This document shows, one piece after another, positions 1 through 13,098 of a stretch of DNA of 64,000 nt; position 1 is the first letter of the stretch; every line of letters starts with the position of its first letter. This stretch comes from Lonicera japonica. Lineage: Eukaryota > Streptophyta > Magnoliopsida > Dipsacales > Caprifoliaceae. A program made the translations under genes and the position numbers. Location: assembly GCA_021464415.1 (NCBI GenBank), contig CM038465.1, forward strand, positions 81,750,919 through 81,814,918. The letters are read 5' to 3'. A model generated the notes under the pieces. The model worked only from the letters and a program-made list of their open reading frames with translations, did not search any database and was not told the DNA's origin.

Positions 1-1289
1 CTAACGTTAACATAAGCTAACAGACCACAGCAACAATGGGGGTGCAAATATAAAATAAAAAAATGAAAGACATATACTCACAAAAATGAATATAAGATGG
101 AGAGTATCTCACTACATCTCTCAACTTATTTTTCAATTTATCACCCACATTATTATTATCTTTATATATATATATATATATATATATTGCTATCAAAAAG
201 AACCTTGTGGTATATAAATGTTACATATTTTGAGCATGTTAAATTTAGTATACCACACATCTATGCACAATGCATATGCATAGCTTGTATATGTATTTTT
301 TTTTTCCTTTTTTAAAAGGACATGCCAACACATAAGTAATTTTAGAAACAAGACTGTTCATTTTAAATATATCAAAAAGTGATGTAAAATTTTAAATTTA
401 TGATCGAAGGATATGCGTATAATAAGAGTTTAATGTTTGCATGATTTTACCCAAGGCACTATTCTGCCATCTTCGTTGTCGATTTTTTCAATTATTAACT
501 TCTGTTTCAGGAAACATGTAACATTATTAAATTTTTAATATTTTTCTTTTGATACAAGTAGTACTGGAATGGAAAAATACACTTTTATCTTTAATTACTT
601 TGTTAGCATCGCAGATTTAATAAATTTTTAATATATTAGTTATGAAAATATTTGTCAAGAAAGTATCCCTTTCCGAACTTCTTTTTTTAAAAAAGGTTCT
701 TCTGGTCTCATCTTAATCATTTTAAACGGTCACTATTTAAATGATTAGGCTCATAGATCTAGTTCTTTAGCTTAGGTACAGCTGTCCACAAACCAACTAA
801 AGTTCTGCACCCACCTTCGTTCTCTGCTCAGTCCAAATTTAGATGTCTGGACAGACAGGTACCAAATTCTCATGTGTATTGTGATATCTTTGGTTGATTT
901 CAACATCCAAGTTCCATACGTAATTTTGTACTGTCACTTTATTTATTTTATAATTATTTCTAGAATTTGTAATGTAAAATGACATTAATTTTTTATTTTT
1001 TTAATAAATTTGTAAAAACAATGAGTACTCGCTATTTAAGTTTGTGTGTGATTATTTTGTCTATCATCATATATGGACTAAGTCTGACCACTTTTTTTTG
1101 TCTCAATTTGTAAAGAGGAATTTTTCGGTGTATATGACTCTTAGTTTGTTAGTAGGAATGTTTATCGAGCATATTTTCCTTCTTCACCCGTGGGTAGTGG
1201 AAGTTTGATCTTCAAGCCTGCTTAAAATTAATTAATATAGATTTGAAATATATTTCCAAGTTTAAGTTTTGGATTGTTGATGTTTTTCT
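1..1289. other. AT-rich non-coding DNA
   Basis: No gene can be supported here. The stretch is AT-rich with a (TA)n microsatellite at about 163-188 and homopolymer T runs. The longest open frame (97-315) is low-complexity and runs through the microsatellite. Confidence 0.6.
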
Positions 1290-1601
1290 ATTTTAGATGA
1301 AGTTTCAATTGATGATCTGGGGCTTCTTCTTTGCTTTGCTCATTATGTTGGTTCACATGGAAGCTCGAAGTGAATTCATTTTTCATGGCCTTTTCCCATT
1401 GGCTTCTTCTGTTATTCCTAAGGCAGTGTTTGCGTCTATTGAAATTGGGTTAGCATCTCGGAAAGTGTTTCAGTCTATCTCAGACGTGCATTCTCTTGGT
1501 TCCAGCCATTGATCAGCTCCCTATCCAAGAAGTGTAAAAAATTAATCTATCAAAATTCAGATGGGTGCAATTGCTTATGTTGTTAGGGATCACATGAGAA
1601 G

Positions 1602-1933
1602 CAGTGGCAGATGTAGGGGGGGACCGGGGGCGGTTCCCCTTAAATATTTTAAACCCTCATTAGTATTAGTAATTTTTTTATAAATATAATTGTTGGCACT
1701 CTTTAAATAAAATTATTCATTTTTATTTTGTTATAAATTTTTTTATCTCTAAAAATTATTTTAGAGTGCTAATTTTTTTTATGGAGTGTCAATAGTTATA
1801 CCTATTATTATTTATATTATAAGTATTCAATAAATTTAAGTAGCTGTGGTTACTCTTAATAAATTTATAGAGTATCATATTTTTTATGTTGTGTTTTGGC
1901 CCCCCCGTACTCCAAATCCTGAATCCGCCACTG
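1602..1933. mobile_element. hAT-type MITE with perfect 8-bp target duplication
   Basis: The 332-bp insertion begins CAGTGGCAGAT and ends ATCCGCCACTG, an imperfect terminal inverted repeat. It is flanked by ATGAGAAG on both sides (1594-1601 and 1934-1941). An 8-bp duplication is the mark of hAT transposition. It has no coding capacity. Removing it and one duplication restores the LINE RNase H reading frame. Confidence 0.88.
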
Positions 1934-2069
1934 ATGAGAAGCCTGATTGGTGGATCAACTTCTTTCTCCCCTTTATCCTTCCTGATTATAGCAAAGGTGA
2001 AAGCCATCTTGGACGTCATTATGTATGCTTATCTATGTTTATTTGTGTTGGTTTTGATTGAATCAGATT

Positions 2070-2574
2070 TGACGTAGCGGAAAGTTATGAAATGGGATAT
2101 AAACTCACAATATAGAGAAAAACACTCAAAATTTTATTAAAGATGAACTGCCTAAAAGATTACAAAGAGATTCTTTTATAAGAGATTACAAAATGTAAAA
2201 AAAAGGAAATAAATTCGAAATAATTCAAAAAACTGCCAGAAATAGGAAATTGCAGAAATTATGGGATTTTGCAGTGCTGATGTTAAGGATCTCGCGGGAT
2301 TTGACGAAAGTCAAATCTGACTTTCCAAACTCAACTTATTGCGTTATTAAAACCTGCCTTAAATAGTAAATACACGGATTCAGAGGCCTAAATGAAGGAT
2401 TTTGGCCAAAAAAAGACGTGCATCACTGCCAAAGGCGCTGACTTGATTTCTCTGGGCCGTTTCGGGTCAAATTAGCCGGGCCCCATGCAATTCTGGTCTC
2501 GTCACTTTTTGGGCCAGTCGGGCTTACGACAATCCAGTGTTGTTAAATACAGGTCCGCTACCTGTTTTACATCA
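2070..2574. mobile_element. Solo LTR, 505 bp, inserted in the LINE RNase H region
   Basis: The segment starts TGACGTAGC and ends TTTTACATCA, so it has TG...CA ends. It is flanked by perfect 5-bp duplications AGATT (2065-2069 and 2575-2579). Excision rebuilds an uninterrupted RNase H coding stretch, which fixes the boundaries. No internal retrotransposon sequence remains, so it is the product of LTR-LTR recombination. Confidence 0.85.
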
Positions 2575-2900
2575 AGATTGCAAAGTGGCCATTGATGCGG
2601 TATTGGATGATGTTTTTATTCTATGGGATTCCTCTGGTATAGCGGATTCTATTAGGGAAGTGGCCAGGAGCTCTAAGAGAATCTCGTTTACTTTTGTGCA
2701 CAGAGAGGACATTATGCTTACTCATTGGGTGCCCACTCAAGCAAAAATGGTGAATCTCCCGTTAGACTGGAGTTTCAAAACTCCCCTGCTTTAAGCTTGT
2801 CCTCTGTTGGTTGATTTGTGTTTGTGGTTTTCTTGTTTCTTTGTGTAGTTTGTTTTTCTCTGTGTTGATCTTTTGTTGACCCGAAAAAATGAAAAAAATT

Positions 2901-4282
2901 CATATTTATATCAGTGAGATTGTTAATTTATTGATGGTATTTTTACTTCTATTGCACGCAGTAAGAGATAAAGTCGAGATTTGAACAAAAAACATAATTA
3001 TAAAATCATAATATTATAATGCAAACATAATTGCATTAGTCTTTAATACAATCCAATATAAAACGTTGAATTAAATCTGCTTTAGTTGAATAAGTTTAAT
3101 ACTCCGCGAGGATGAAGAGATGCTGCGATTGGCGAGATTGAGACAAAGGCAAAGTGGGAAGGGGGAGTGTGTGGAGGAGGGAAGCCAACAATTTTATGCA
3201 ACGAATGATTTTAAATCTTGGTTCCTCCTAATAAGAAGGTTATGGGTTAGATTTGCATAAATGTGGTATTGATTCCTAGTACTTGTATATCCACCTACTG
3301 TTATTGTGGTTGTAGAATTGTATAAAAAAATTTGTATCATGAAATCATTGCTTGTACTTCTATTGCATGTATATATCTTGTGCAAATACACTACAATACA
3401 TGTTCAATCGTTTGCAGTTGTTAATATTTATAATAACTAATTAATGAAGTCTTTTTAGCAGACGCTATGTACGTGCATGTATTTTTCTATTCACGTCCAT
3501 CATCTCGTTTAAATATGAAAATAACTATTCAAGCTGTTAAAATAGCCCAAAGTGTTAAAAAGTTGGACTTAACTTTAGAGTTGTCAAAAGGTTATTAATT
3601 GCGATTTGTTATGAAGTGTTGTTAGACTTTAATATAGTTTTTTTGATTGTGTTTTTTTTGAATATAAGCTTTTCCAACTTAATATTCAAGTTATTTCTTT
3701 TTCTTTGACTTATTTTGTTAATGTCTAAGTTTGAGTTTTTTAAATTTTTAAAAAAAATAAAAAAAAAATAATGATATTTGTGCTCTAAGCTCTATTTTAC
3801 GGTTTAGAGCTTCCGTTTGATATTATTGAAAATAAAAAGAAGGTAAAAGTAAATAAACAATAATTGAACGATAGGGGAGGGAGTGGGGACTACATCCCGG
3901 TAAGGGTAAGGAAAGAGTGATAGGTTTAGTATTTGCTACTAACAATAAATCCTCATTTACTAATACTTAAAAAGATATAAACGACAAGTAAACCGCATTT
4001 AGTGTTGTCGGCAGTCGCCATATCACATTTTAAAATTGAGTGGGAACCAGTAGTACCTACCACAATAAAAACCAAAAATCAAACAAATCATTATTAAACA
4101 CTTTAATTTGAGTGTAAAAATTTTCAATTGAAACGTAGAAGAGTCTTCTGATTGTATATATAATATAATATAATATAAATATAATATAGTCATCATGGGT
4201 GACCTCAAAAATTAATAGTCATCATCTTGCTTCTTTCTTCCGAATCTCTCTGACCGGCCATACACTAACATTTATATTTATC
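2901..4282. other. AT-rich intergenic region upstream of MATE-1
   Basis: No coding region is recognisable. A purine-rich patch lies near 3110-3185. The rest is AT-rich and should include the distal promoter of MATE-1. Confidence 0.5.
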
Positions 4283-4294
4283 TATATATAAATA
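4283..4294 (+). promoter_or_regulatory. Probable TATA box of MATE-1
   Basis: TATATATAAATA lies about 145 bp upstream of the MATE-1 start codon, implying a 5' leader of roughly 110-125 nt. The leader contains pyrimidine-rich runs (CCCCCCCCTCTCTC near 4364-4378) common in plant leaders. AT-rich surroundings make chance matches easy. Confidence 0.45.
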
Positions 4295-4439
4295 TACATG
4301 CAGCATATTGTACGTATCAAGACAAATTAAAGGAAGGAGTTAATAATCTCCTACTGTTTGAACACCCCCCCCTCTCTCTAATATAACAAATATCCCATTT
4401 CTCTGCTCTCACAGTATCATCATATATCAGAGAGTAGAG

Positions 4440-7400
4440 ATGGAGAATGACACTAAGCAACCGCTTCTCTCTCCAATAGAAACTGATGAAGTCCATACAC
4501 CAACTTCAGTCCATACACCAAATTCAGTCCACCACTTTCTCCGCCCATCAAATCCCTCCTTCGCCTCGTCGTTTGTCGCCGATGCAGAAGACATCGCTCC
4601 GATCACCGGAGTCAGAGATTTCTTTAGGGAATTCATCATCGAATCCAGAAAGCTGTGGTACCTCGCCGGTCCGGCCATATTCACTTCCCTCTGTCAATAC
4701 TCACTTGGAGCCATCACCCAGACCTTCGCGGGCCATGTCGGAACTCTCGAACTCGCCGCCTTCTCCATCGAAAATTCTGTCATCGCTGGTTTCTCTTTCG
4801 GGGTCATGGTACTTTATATATACTCGATCTATTTAACAATTTTAGATATATATTTTTTTATGTATATATAAAAAGTTAATATATCTGTTGTGAAAAAACA
4901 CGTGTGGTCGGTAGAAATTAAATTAAATTAAATTAAATATGCTCGTGTTTGAATAAAATTTATATAGGGGTTGTTAGAACAATTGAGGCTAATGGTTTTT
5001 TTTTGCGTGATGGAACAAAATTTAATTTGTTACATGGGCGCAGTTAGGCATGGGAAGTGCATTAGAGACACTATGTGGACAAGCATTCGGAGCAGGGCAA
5101 GTGGATATGCTAGGTGTATACATGCAGAGATCATGGGTTATACTTAATACCACTGGCTTCATACTAATGTTCTTTTACATCTTTGCTGCGCCGCTTCTGA
5201 GACTGATTGGACAGACACCTGATATATCAAAGGAAGCAGGGAAATTAGCGGTGTGGATGATACCGCAATTGTTTGCTTATGCTATGAATTTTCCGATAGC
5301 TAAGTTCTTGCAGTCACAGAGTAAAATTATGGCGATGGCTTGGATATCGGCAGTGGGTTTAGCTTTGCACACATTATTTAGCTGGTTGTTTATGCTAAAG
5401 TTGGGGTGGGGATTGGTTGGGGGAGCGGTGGTGTTGAACTTGTCCTGGTGGTTCATAGTTGTGGCTCAGTTGATTTACATCTTTAGTGGGACTTGTGGTC
5501 GAGCATGGTCCGGCTTTTCTTGGAAGGCATTTTCCAATCTTTGGGGATTTGTTAGATTATCCCTCGCTTCCGCAGTAATGCTTTGGTGAGTCACTCATAT
5601 TATATATTATTTATGTATTCAAATTTTACTTTTTACTTAATTAGCTTTACTCGTGCCTCAAATTTAAATATGGTTTATGTGCGCGCAGCTTAGAGACATG
5701 GTACTTCATGGCGCTGGTACTTTTTGCTGGATATTTAAAGAATGCTGAAATTGCCGTGGATGCACTTTCCATATGGTAATAATAATAATAATATAATTTT
5801 TATGCAAATCTCTCCATTTTTTCTCATAAATATTTATCTCTGTTTTAGCAAAACAAGATATTTTTTTTAAAAGTGAAATACTCGAATTTTTTACTGTCAA
5901 AATATCCTACTATATAGATAATACTCTAATTTGCAGAAGAGGCGAGGTTTGTATCTACCGATAGCAAACTAAAGTATCTAAAAATAGAAAGAAATCTGTG
6001 TGAGCCAGCCACCACTAGTGAACTAAGGAAGACGACAAGATAGATAGTTTCGTGTGCTAAGTAAAAGGATGACCACAACCACAACACAACAATTGTATAT
6101 ATATTTATTTAATTGCATTTGCGTGGCTGACTTGTAGAGGTACCCCTTGATTTATATATATATATATATATATATTATTTTACCTTGGTGGAGATTTATA
6201 TGCCACGTATGTATTGTTGTACAACACAAAACAAAAGAAAATGACACCACAGGCTACCACGACCAACGTCTATTTGCGCCTTTCACTTTCAAATTAATTT
6301 TGTGCAAAATCTAATTTTTTTTTGATTTTACAGAAGAGATAATAATAATAATATTTAAACGCAGGAAAGTAATTAATTAATTATATATGCATGCCAGCCA
6401 TAAGCCTATAATCAAAATAGCGAACAATTTTCTCCATACCCCTACAAGATTGATTCGATCAAATTGTTGAAATTACAGAATAGATAAAATATAGTTCAGA
6501 TCGAGTATATATGTCTAAGCAGAAACGTTAAAAATGTTATAGTTTTGACTTCTGAATTACCTTAGGCTTGTATAGTATATATACTCTTTGGCTCCAAATA
6601 ATTAAATTTACTTGCATATATTTATTTATATATATATATATACTGTTATATATGCATGGCTTTTTAGTCTTCTTACTAACCAACGTACCAACCCACCCTC
6701 CGCTTACTTGTGATTAAATTGGCAGCGTCAACATTGTAGGCTGGGGAGTCATGGTAGCTATAGGATGCAATGCAGCCATAAGGTAGGTCCTCCGATCCTT
6801 CTTAATTAATTAACTAATTTATATATTTATTTATATATTCATAACTTGACATATTATATATTCTAAAATACAGTGTAAGGGTATCAAATGAATTAGGAGC
6901 AGCCCACCCAAGAACGGCAAAATTTTCAGTAGTGGTAGTGGTGGTGTCGTCGTTTATAATTGGTCTCATCCTCTCAATCATCCTCCTCATCTTCCAGAAA
7001 CAGTATCCTTCCTTATTTTCCGATAGTACAGAAGTCAAAAACCTCGTATACAAGCTCACGCCATTACTAGCAGCCTGCATCGTCATTAACAACGTTCAAC
7101 CAGCTCTATCCGGTAATTAATTTTACCATCTATATATATTTATGTACAGATCGAGGCATATCGAAAATGATAACAGATTGAATGTAAAATTGCAGGGGTG
7201 GCCATTGGAGCAGGATGGCAAGCAGTTGTGGCTTACGTCAATATTGCGTGCTACTATATATTTGGTATTCCTTTGGGACTCGTATTGGGTTACAAACTCG
7301 ACATGGGCGTGCAAGTATGTATATTATACCTTAAAAAAATAATTAATTAAGTGGCCGGAGACTAGCTAGCTAACGTTCCTTTTATATATAGAACATTCTA

Positions 7401-7726
7401 TTATCAAATACTAAATAATGAATGTCGACGCTTTTAATTTGTAGGGGATTTGGATCGGAATGTTGACGGGCACGGTGGTACAAACTCTTGTCCTATTCTG
7501 GATAGTTCATAGGACCAACTGGAATAAAGAGGTAAATATTACAATTATTGCTTTTCCTAGAGTATTTGAAACAAACAAAAATAAATAAATTTCACTTGAT
7601 TAATAAAAAAAGTACGATTTTTTTATTTGTTGATTTGGGGTTTGAATGCAGGCTTCTATTGCTGGACACAGAATTAAGCAATGGGGAGGGGATCCAGTTG
7701 CTAAAGAAGACGATGTCGAGAAATAA
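4440..7726 (+). CDS. MATE-1: DETOXIFICATION-family MATE efflux transporter, 8 exons
   Basis: Exons: 4440-4808, 5044-5585, 5689-5775, 6726-6782, 6874-7112, 7196-7314, 7445-7531, 7652-7726. They join to 1575 bp (524 aa), and all seven introns are GT-AG. The protein has a hydrophilic N-terminus, then two MatE repeats (roughly residues 73-233 and 297-460), fitting the usual 12 membrane segments and 480-530 aa of plant MATE proteins. Recognisable blocks are [31 protein letters not shown] (from residue 124), [15 protein letters not shown] and VAIGAGWQ. By memory of the family it is closest to the Arabidopsis DTX33-DTX35 branch. Those proteins are tonoplast transporters or channels linked to chloride and flavonoids; the substrate here is inference. 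Residues 18-29 are a tandem [12 protein letters not shown] duplication absent from MATE-2. A possible poly(A) signal AATAAA is at 7894. Confidence 0.93.
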
Positions 7727-8328
7727 ATTAAATACATTATATACATACATTCGTTCCACTATATTGTTTTCCATTTTATGGGTAATTTTTCTCAATTCAA
7801 TTTTAATTTTGTGTTACTTGGTATGGTTTGATCAACTTAAAACTTCACTGTCCTGAATCAATGCCCAATTTTTCAAGCGTGTCTTTTTAGCTAAATAAAG
7901 ACGTGTATCATCTCAATCAAAAGAAAAACATGTAACATAATTAAAAGATCTACGCACAATCAACTCTCAAGGAAGTCATTACAATGTAAATGCAGCATTT
8001 ATAATAATTTAATTAACTTGTACACGCGATTTGTGAGTTATTTGGATTTATCTAATTTTAAAGGCAAATAAAACAAAAATAATTAATGGTTCAGCGGTTA
8101 GTTGCGAGTTTAGTTTATATAATAACATTTAAAGTTTGACCCATTGCAAACAAACTTTTTATTCAAATAGAAAATTGTAGGGGCAAAATCAGCTCTTAAA
8201 AAATCAACATAATTTTACCGGTGATTATAATCATATTCATTTTATAAGATAGTGGTTAATTTGATATGTATCCATTTCACTCTACATGCAACCTACAAAC
8301 ATATACACAACTGAAAAAAATAAAATAA
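7727..8328. other. MATE-1 3' UTR and flank, start of duplicated unit A
   Basis: The 3' UTR and flank are repeated almost base for base at 13236-13834, including an AATAAA at 7894. The shared segment begins inside intron 7 (about 7590). There is no other gene. Confidence 0.75.
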
Positions 8329-9953
8329 GAGTGTTCTTAAATGCACTCACATAATTTATCTTTTCACCCCACCAAAAGTAGAAGTTACGTTAATCTTAAC
8401 CTAAAAAATAACGTAAAACCCTTTCTTCGCACCCCGCTTTTTATACTTTGAAAAAATTGCCACTAATTTGTTTTCTCGCCCATTAAAATTTTTAAAAAAA
8501 TTAAAAATTAATTAAAAAAAATGTTCTTTCAAATAAACAAACATCTACTATTTTCACTTAATTACGTATATCTCATAAATGTAAGCTTATAATAAGTATT
8601 CTCATATTTTTTTATAGAGTGCTATACTTTTATTTTCACTTGAACGACCACGATAACCTTTTCAATGATATTTTTCTTAATTTATTCCACTTTTTTATTT
8701 GTACATGCATGCATAGTTCAATAAAACTCATATTAAGTTAATGTCAAGGTTAAAGAAATGTAGTGCTAACATGTACCTAATATGTCATAAATAAATAAAT
8801 GTATTGTATGTTGTGCTTTTATAGTTTCAATATTTAAATTCTTAAAATTACTCGTAAAAAAATATTGAAAAAAGAAATAGTTTGGTGAGAAAATCTCAAT
8901 CATTTCAATATTTTGCAAGGAAATCGTTTTCTTGAGTTTTCAAAAAATTAAATATCATAAAAATCGACAAAATATTTTAATAAATGATATATTTTTATGA
9001 AAACTATTTTATTTTTTCAATTAATCTTTTCCCTTTTCAAGAAAGATAGCAATTTTTTTAAAAAAGAAAGAAGAATGTGGTTTTAAGTTCTTGGAATGAA
9101 GAATTTGTGATGAATTTGCATGTAGATCTCCCAATGTTATTGTTTTCATTCTCTATGTTTATAAGGACACAGCTAAATTTCACAAGTATTACTGTCTCAT
9201 ATATGGCTTTCTATTGAATTAATTTTCATATATTAAATTACTTCATAGTTAGGCTGAGTGTTGAATTAATTCATGCACACAAAAACTACACCAATAAAGC
9301 TTTTAAGTTTTAAGGTATTTAAAATACTCTTTTTTTCGAGACTCCTTTATTACTAATGGTACGGGTTGTTTTAGCTTAACATAGATTACTTTATTTTATG
9401 TGCTTTAATATTAGTTAAATTATAAAAGTATGAATTAGTTTAGTGAGAATTTGTGCGGAATCAAATTTATCTATTGTTGTTGAGTATTACAATGGTTTTT
9501 TAATGTTTTGGGTGTAGTAAATTAGAATTTATATTTACTTATTTCAAAAAAATAAAATTTATAGACAAATTTAAAATATGAATAATGGCCATTTGAGAAC
9601 AATGAATAGTAATGGATTATATGAAATATAATCGCTAAAAATGTATTTAGCACAATTAATATTTTATATTTTTTTCATAGGTACTATGATTTATACGTAA
9701 TTTTTAATGAAATTTATGAAGAATGATGTAATTTTTTTATTATGTATTATTTTAATGCAAAAGTTAATATTATTTAATATTTTTTACTTATTTTTACTTT
9801 TAGAGACAAAACTTTATTATCCCTATATTATTTTAGTAAACTCACTTACCATTGGGATAAGTTGCAATTTTTTTAGAAAACTAGTAGTGTAAGAAAAAAA
9901 TATTTTCACACTATATTAGAAAATAGATTTTATAAGTACATTTACGAAAATCC
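8329..9953. mobile_element. Non-autonomous TIR transposon, 1.6 kb (family 1, copy a)
   Basis: The left end (GAGTGTTCTTAAATGCACTC) matches the ends of the better-preserved copy at 41696-44205, and the interior is alignable with it. The right end (near 9930-9953) is a decayed inverted copy. The element is missing from the duplicated unit B, where the flanks join directly near 13834. No transposase is visible; the open frame at 9707-9892 is AT-rich noise. Confidence 0.7.
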
Positions 9954-12127
9954 AAAGCCTGCTGCTTACAATTACTGTATTTAATGGCACTGATTTTTTG
10001 GTTGGATGTCTTAAAATTGCATATTGTTTTTTTTGCCTACACGGGATTCAAATCCGACTCTATATATTATATGCATATATCGAATAATAATAAAATGATT
10101 ATTTAGGAGTACAAGATAGAGAGAATACAATTTATATAATAAATCGGACGTCTATCAACTTCGGTCAATGGCTGTCACGTGGTTTTTTCAGTTAGTTAAA
10201 TAATAATTTACCAATTTCATGCCTGATGCAAAATCCTGCCATATCTATCTATTATTTATCTTAAAACAGTCACCTAACGTCTATATGATAAGAAAATATT
10301 TTTTGGACCAAGGTATAATTTAACAAAAAGGACCTAATTAAGCGTCTAGTTGAAGTTTTATAAAATTATCTTTTGTCTCAGCTAAATTATGTTGTTTATC
10401 ACTAAAAATTAATTCCAACCATTATAATTTTTTAATTTTACACAATTTCCACTTTTTAATAAATATATATACATTAGAATAATATTTATTACCACATATA
10501 ATCACACACACTCAACTATATCAATTTTCTCCCTCCTCACATTTTTATAAAACTTTGAAAATATAATAATCCAGACTTAAATTTTAATAAAATTATTTAT
10601 TTTAAATCGATCTATTCATTGAAATCTAGTGACCGTAAAATCATGTATAAAAAAATTAATTATTTTCTAATAAAAATTACATATAATGAGCTTCACATTA
10701 TAGATTTTTTAACATTATTTTTTTATCAAATATTCAAAGAGAGTACTATTCGGATTTAATGTGAATATAATTTTTGTTTCTGACTAATAAAGACAATTTT
10801 TTTTTAACTAAGGTACACTCAATAAGTTTACCAATCAATGGTCTAGAAAACATATAAAATTGTGTTATGGTTTAATCACATAACGTAGTTCGTCTCCAAT
10901 AATTATTCCCCACCATAGATTCTTATATTTTTACACAATCTTCATCTTTGGGTAGAGATTCACACATATAATAATACTTATCATCTCACACAATCAAATA
11001 CGTACACCCAACCATATCAAATTGTTGTCTCATCAAATTTTTTATAAAACTTCAAATTATAATAACTTTTAATCCAAATATCAAATCATAATAAAAACAA
11101 TTATATTTCAAAATTGCTCATTGAGATTTATAAAATAATTAAGATCCACCATGAGATACAATTGTTAATGAATCGGTTGTTTTAATTTGCATGGTACTTT
11201 CAAAATATGATTTGGAAAAACATTTCAACAATTATTTTCAAAATTAAATATTTATACTTTCTTCAACTTAAATTAAGAGTTTCATTCTCGGTTTAAAACA
11301 TCTTAAATTAAAAACTCATTTCATCTCAAGAACTAATCATTGTTCCAAAGTTTATAATATCAAATCAGTTAAATTGAGCACCAGTGACTGACTTCTTTTT
11401 TGTTTTTTTGATTTTTGTATGATCAATGATTAAGTTGAAAATATTTTTTTCTTAAACAATGTGAAAGTTACAGTAAGACTTCTAATTTGAGTATATTTTT
11501 TTAATACATGAAATTGGTAGGTCTGGTGATTCAAAAAAGGGGAGGAGGAGATGCTTTATTATTTTTTGGCAAACATAGCACATGGAAGAAAAAGGGGGAA
11601 AAAGGAAGAGAAAAAAAATCTTGGCATGTGAAAGATCATTCCCACCAAATTTTATCGAAAAGGAAGTCCATTTGTCATTTTTTTGAAAAAATTGCATTTG
11701 AAGAAAATTGAACACGGATCTCTCGCTAAATAGATTCGATCTCTCACAAGAACTTAGTGAATCACTAGACCATCCCATAAGGTTTTCAATTTTTCCTACT
11801 TTACATTTTTCTATTCTTAACGAAAAAATTGATTCATGCGAAGTTTGCTGCTCGGAAAGAGAGGGAAAAAGAAAAAGCGTGTGACAGCTGACTCTTTACT
11901 TTGGGCAACTTTTTCTTCTACATGTTATTAATAAATCACTGGACCATCCCCTTGTTTCTTTGGTAACATTATTATTAACTATACATGGGCCCTTTACAAT
12001 TTGTAGAATATGCAGATCTGGGCTATATTATTAGCCGAAATGGGTTTTGCCGATAAAAGTTATAGTCTACTTCAATTAGAGGACTAAATCCCAGTTTTCC
12101 TATATATTATTAAAATAGAGTTTTATC
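9954..12127. repeat. Unit A downstream flank, duplicated further right
   Basis: This non-coding stretch matches unit B in pieces: 9954-10025 with 13838-13912, 10025-11510 with about 22029-23510, 11515-11600 with about 24459-24540, and 11842-12127 with about 29921-30215. Order and orientation are kept, so this is a tandem segmental duplication whose second copy was opened by insertions. I see no gene. Confidence 0.75.
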
Positions 12128-13018
12128 TAGGGTTGGCCACGGTGCGTTAATCGAATCGACTTGGTTAGTTTGCAAATAGAAATAACTGTCACAGGACCAC
12201 AATGGTTGGTCAGTTCGGTTGGTAACGTGTTAAAACCGACCATTCAGTCTTGATTGCATTTATGGTGCAGTTTGCAAAAGAGGAAAACACAATGAAATGA
12301 AAAGGGGTAAAATGGCATGTAACTGTGAGTATGTGACTGCGAGTGATGAAATTCAGCAATTTAACATCATATAACCAATTTATGAAGCGGCTATTTGATT
12401 CACAAGCAAAGCATTAGTTACGTTAAGCCGATATAGCAAGCGTATAATGTAAGTCAACATTCATCATGAAAATCTCAAAAACTAATGAATAGGCTACATG
12501 TAACTATAAATAGCATCCAAAAGAGAGATTGCACCCAATGCAAGTTTAGATTAATCTAGAAGTATACAATGTAGAAGTGTAAAACAAATATTTAGATTTA
12601 AGAATGAATTGAGAGAAAATTGATAACTTACTAAAGAGACGAGTGATCATTGAGAAAAGTAGAGAAAGTTGAGAGCTATGGCCAGTGGCAATGACCACTG
12701 AGGGACGACTGGCGAGGGGTGAGGCCGCGAGGGCTATAGCTGGTAGGGCTTGGGAGTGTGGGAGCTAGTCGTGGGATGGTGGGACTGAGAGATAAGAGAG
12801 AGTGGGAACGTGACTGAGGGTCTCAGAAAGTTAGAGATAAGGTATTAATATTTACAATTTTCAACCTTAAGTTTAAGAGTGATACTAATTTTCATATAAA
12901 AGTAATATACGTACAATTTTCGGTCAGTTGGTAATACTGACAATATAAAAATTGCAAACCGCTTCCGCAACCGACTTTAGTTGGCAACCGATACTGCAGT
13001 ATCAAATTGTCACTCCTA
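12128..13018. mobile_element. hAT-type non-autonomous element, 0.9 kb
   Basis: It begins TAGGGTTGGCCACGG and ends TGTCACTCCTA, a short inverted repeat. It is flanked by GTTTTATC and GTATTATC, an 8-bp duplication with one mismatch. A shorter relative of the same family lies at 34080-34489. No coding region. Confidence 0.7.
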
Positions 13019-13098
13019 GTATTATCAACCTATTAGCCCAACGGATATTAACACAGATTAAACTGATTTGAGATATATATATATATATATATATATCT

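Larger units (their letters stand above)
1290..2900 (+). mobile_element. 3' end of a LINE (RNase H tail), split by two later insertions
   Basis: Reading across two younger insertions, the + strand encodes the end of a plant L1-type ORF2. First comes the linker after the reverse transcriptase (the IWGFF...LVH stretch at about 1310-1360). Next is the start of an RNase H domain (GAIAYVVRDHMRS at about 1566-1600, continuing LIGGSTSFSPLS from 1942). Last is its second half (DCKVAIDAVL from about 2577, ending FTFVHRE...LTHW near 2750). Removing the solo LTR at 2070-2574 joins IESD to CKVA in frame. The tail near 2880-2900 is A-rich. The element is 5'-truncated and carries in-frame stops, so it is dead. 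Confidence 0.75.

Noticed and set aside
7548..7856. Open frame across intron 7 and exon 8 of MATE-1
   Set aside because: It reads exon 8 in the wrong frame. The spliced frame gives the conserved MATE C-terminus.
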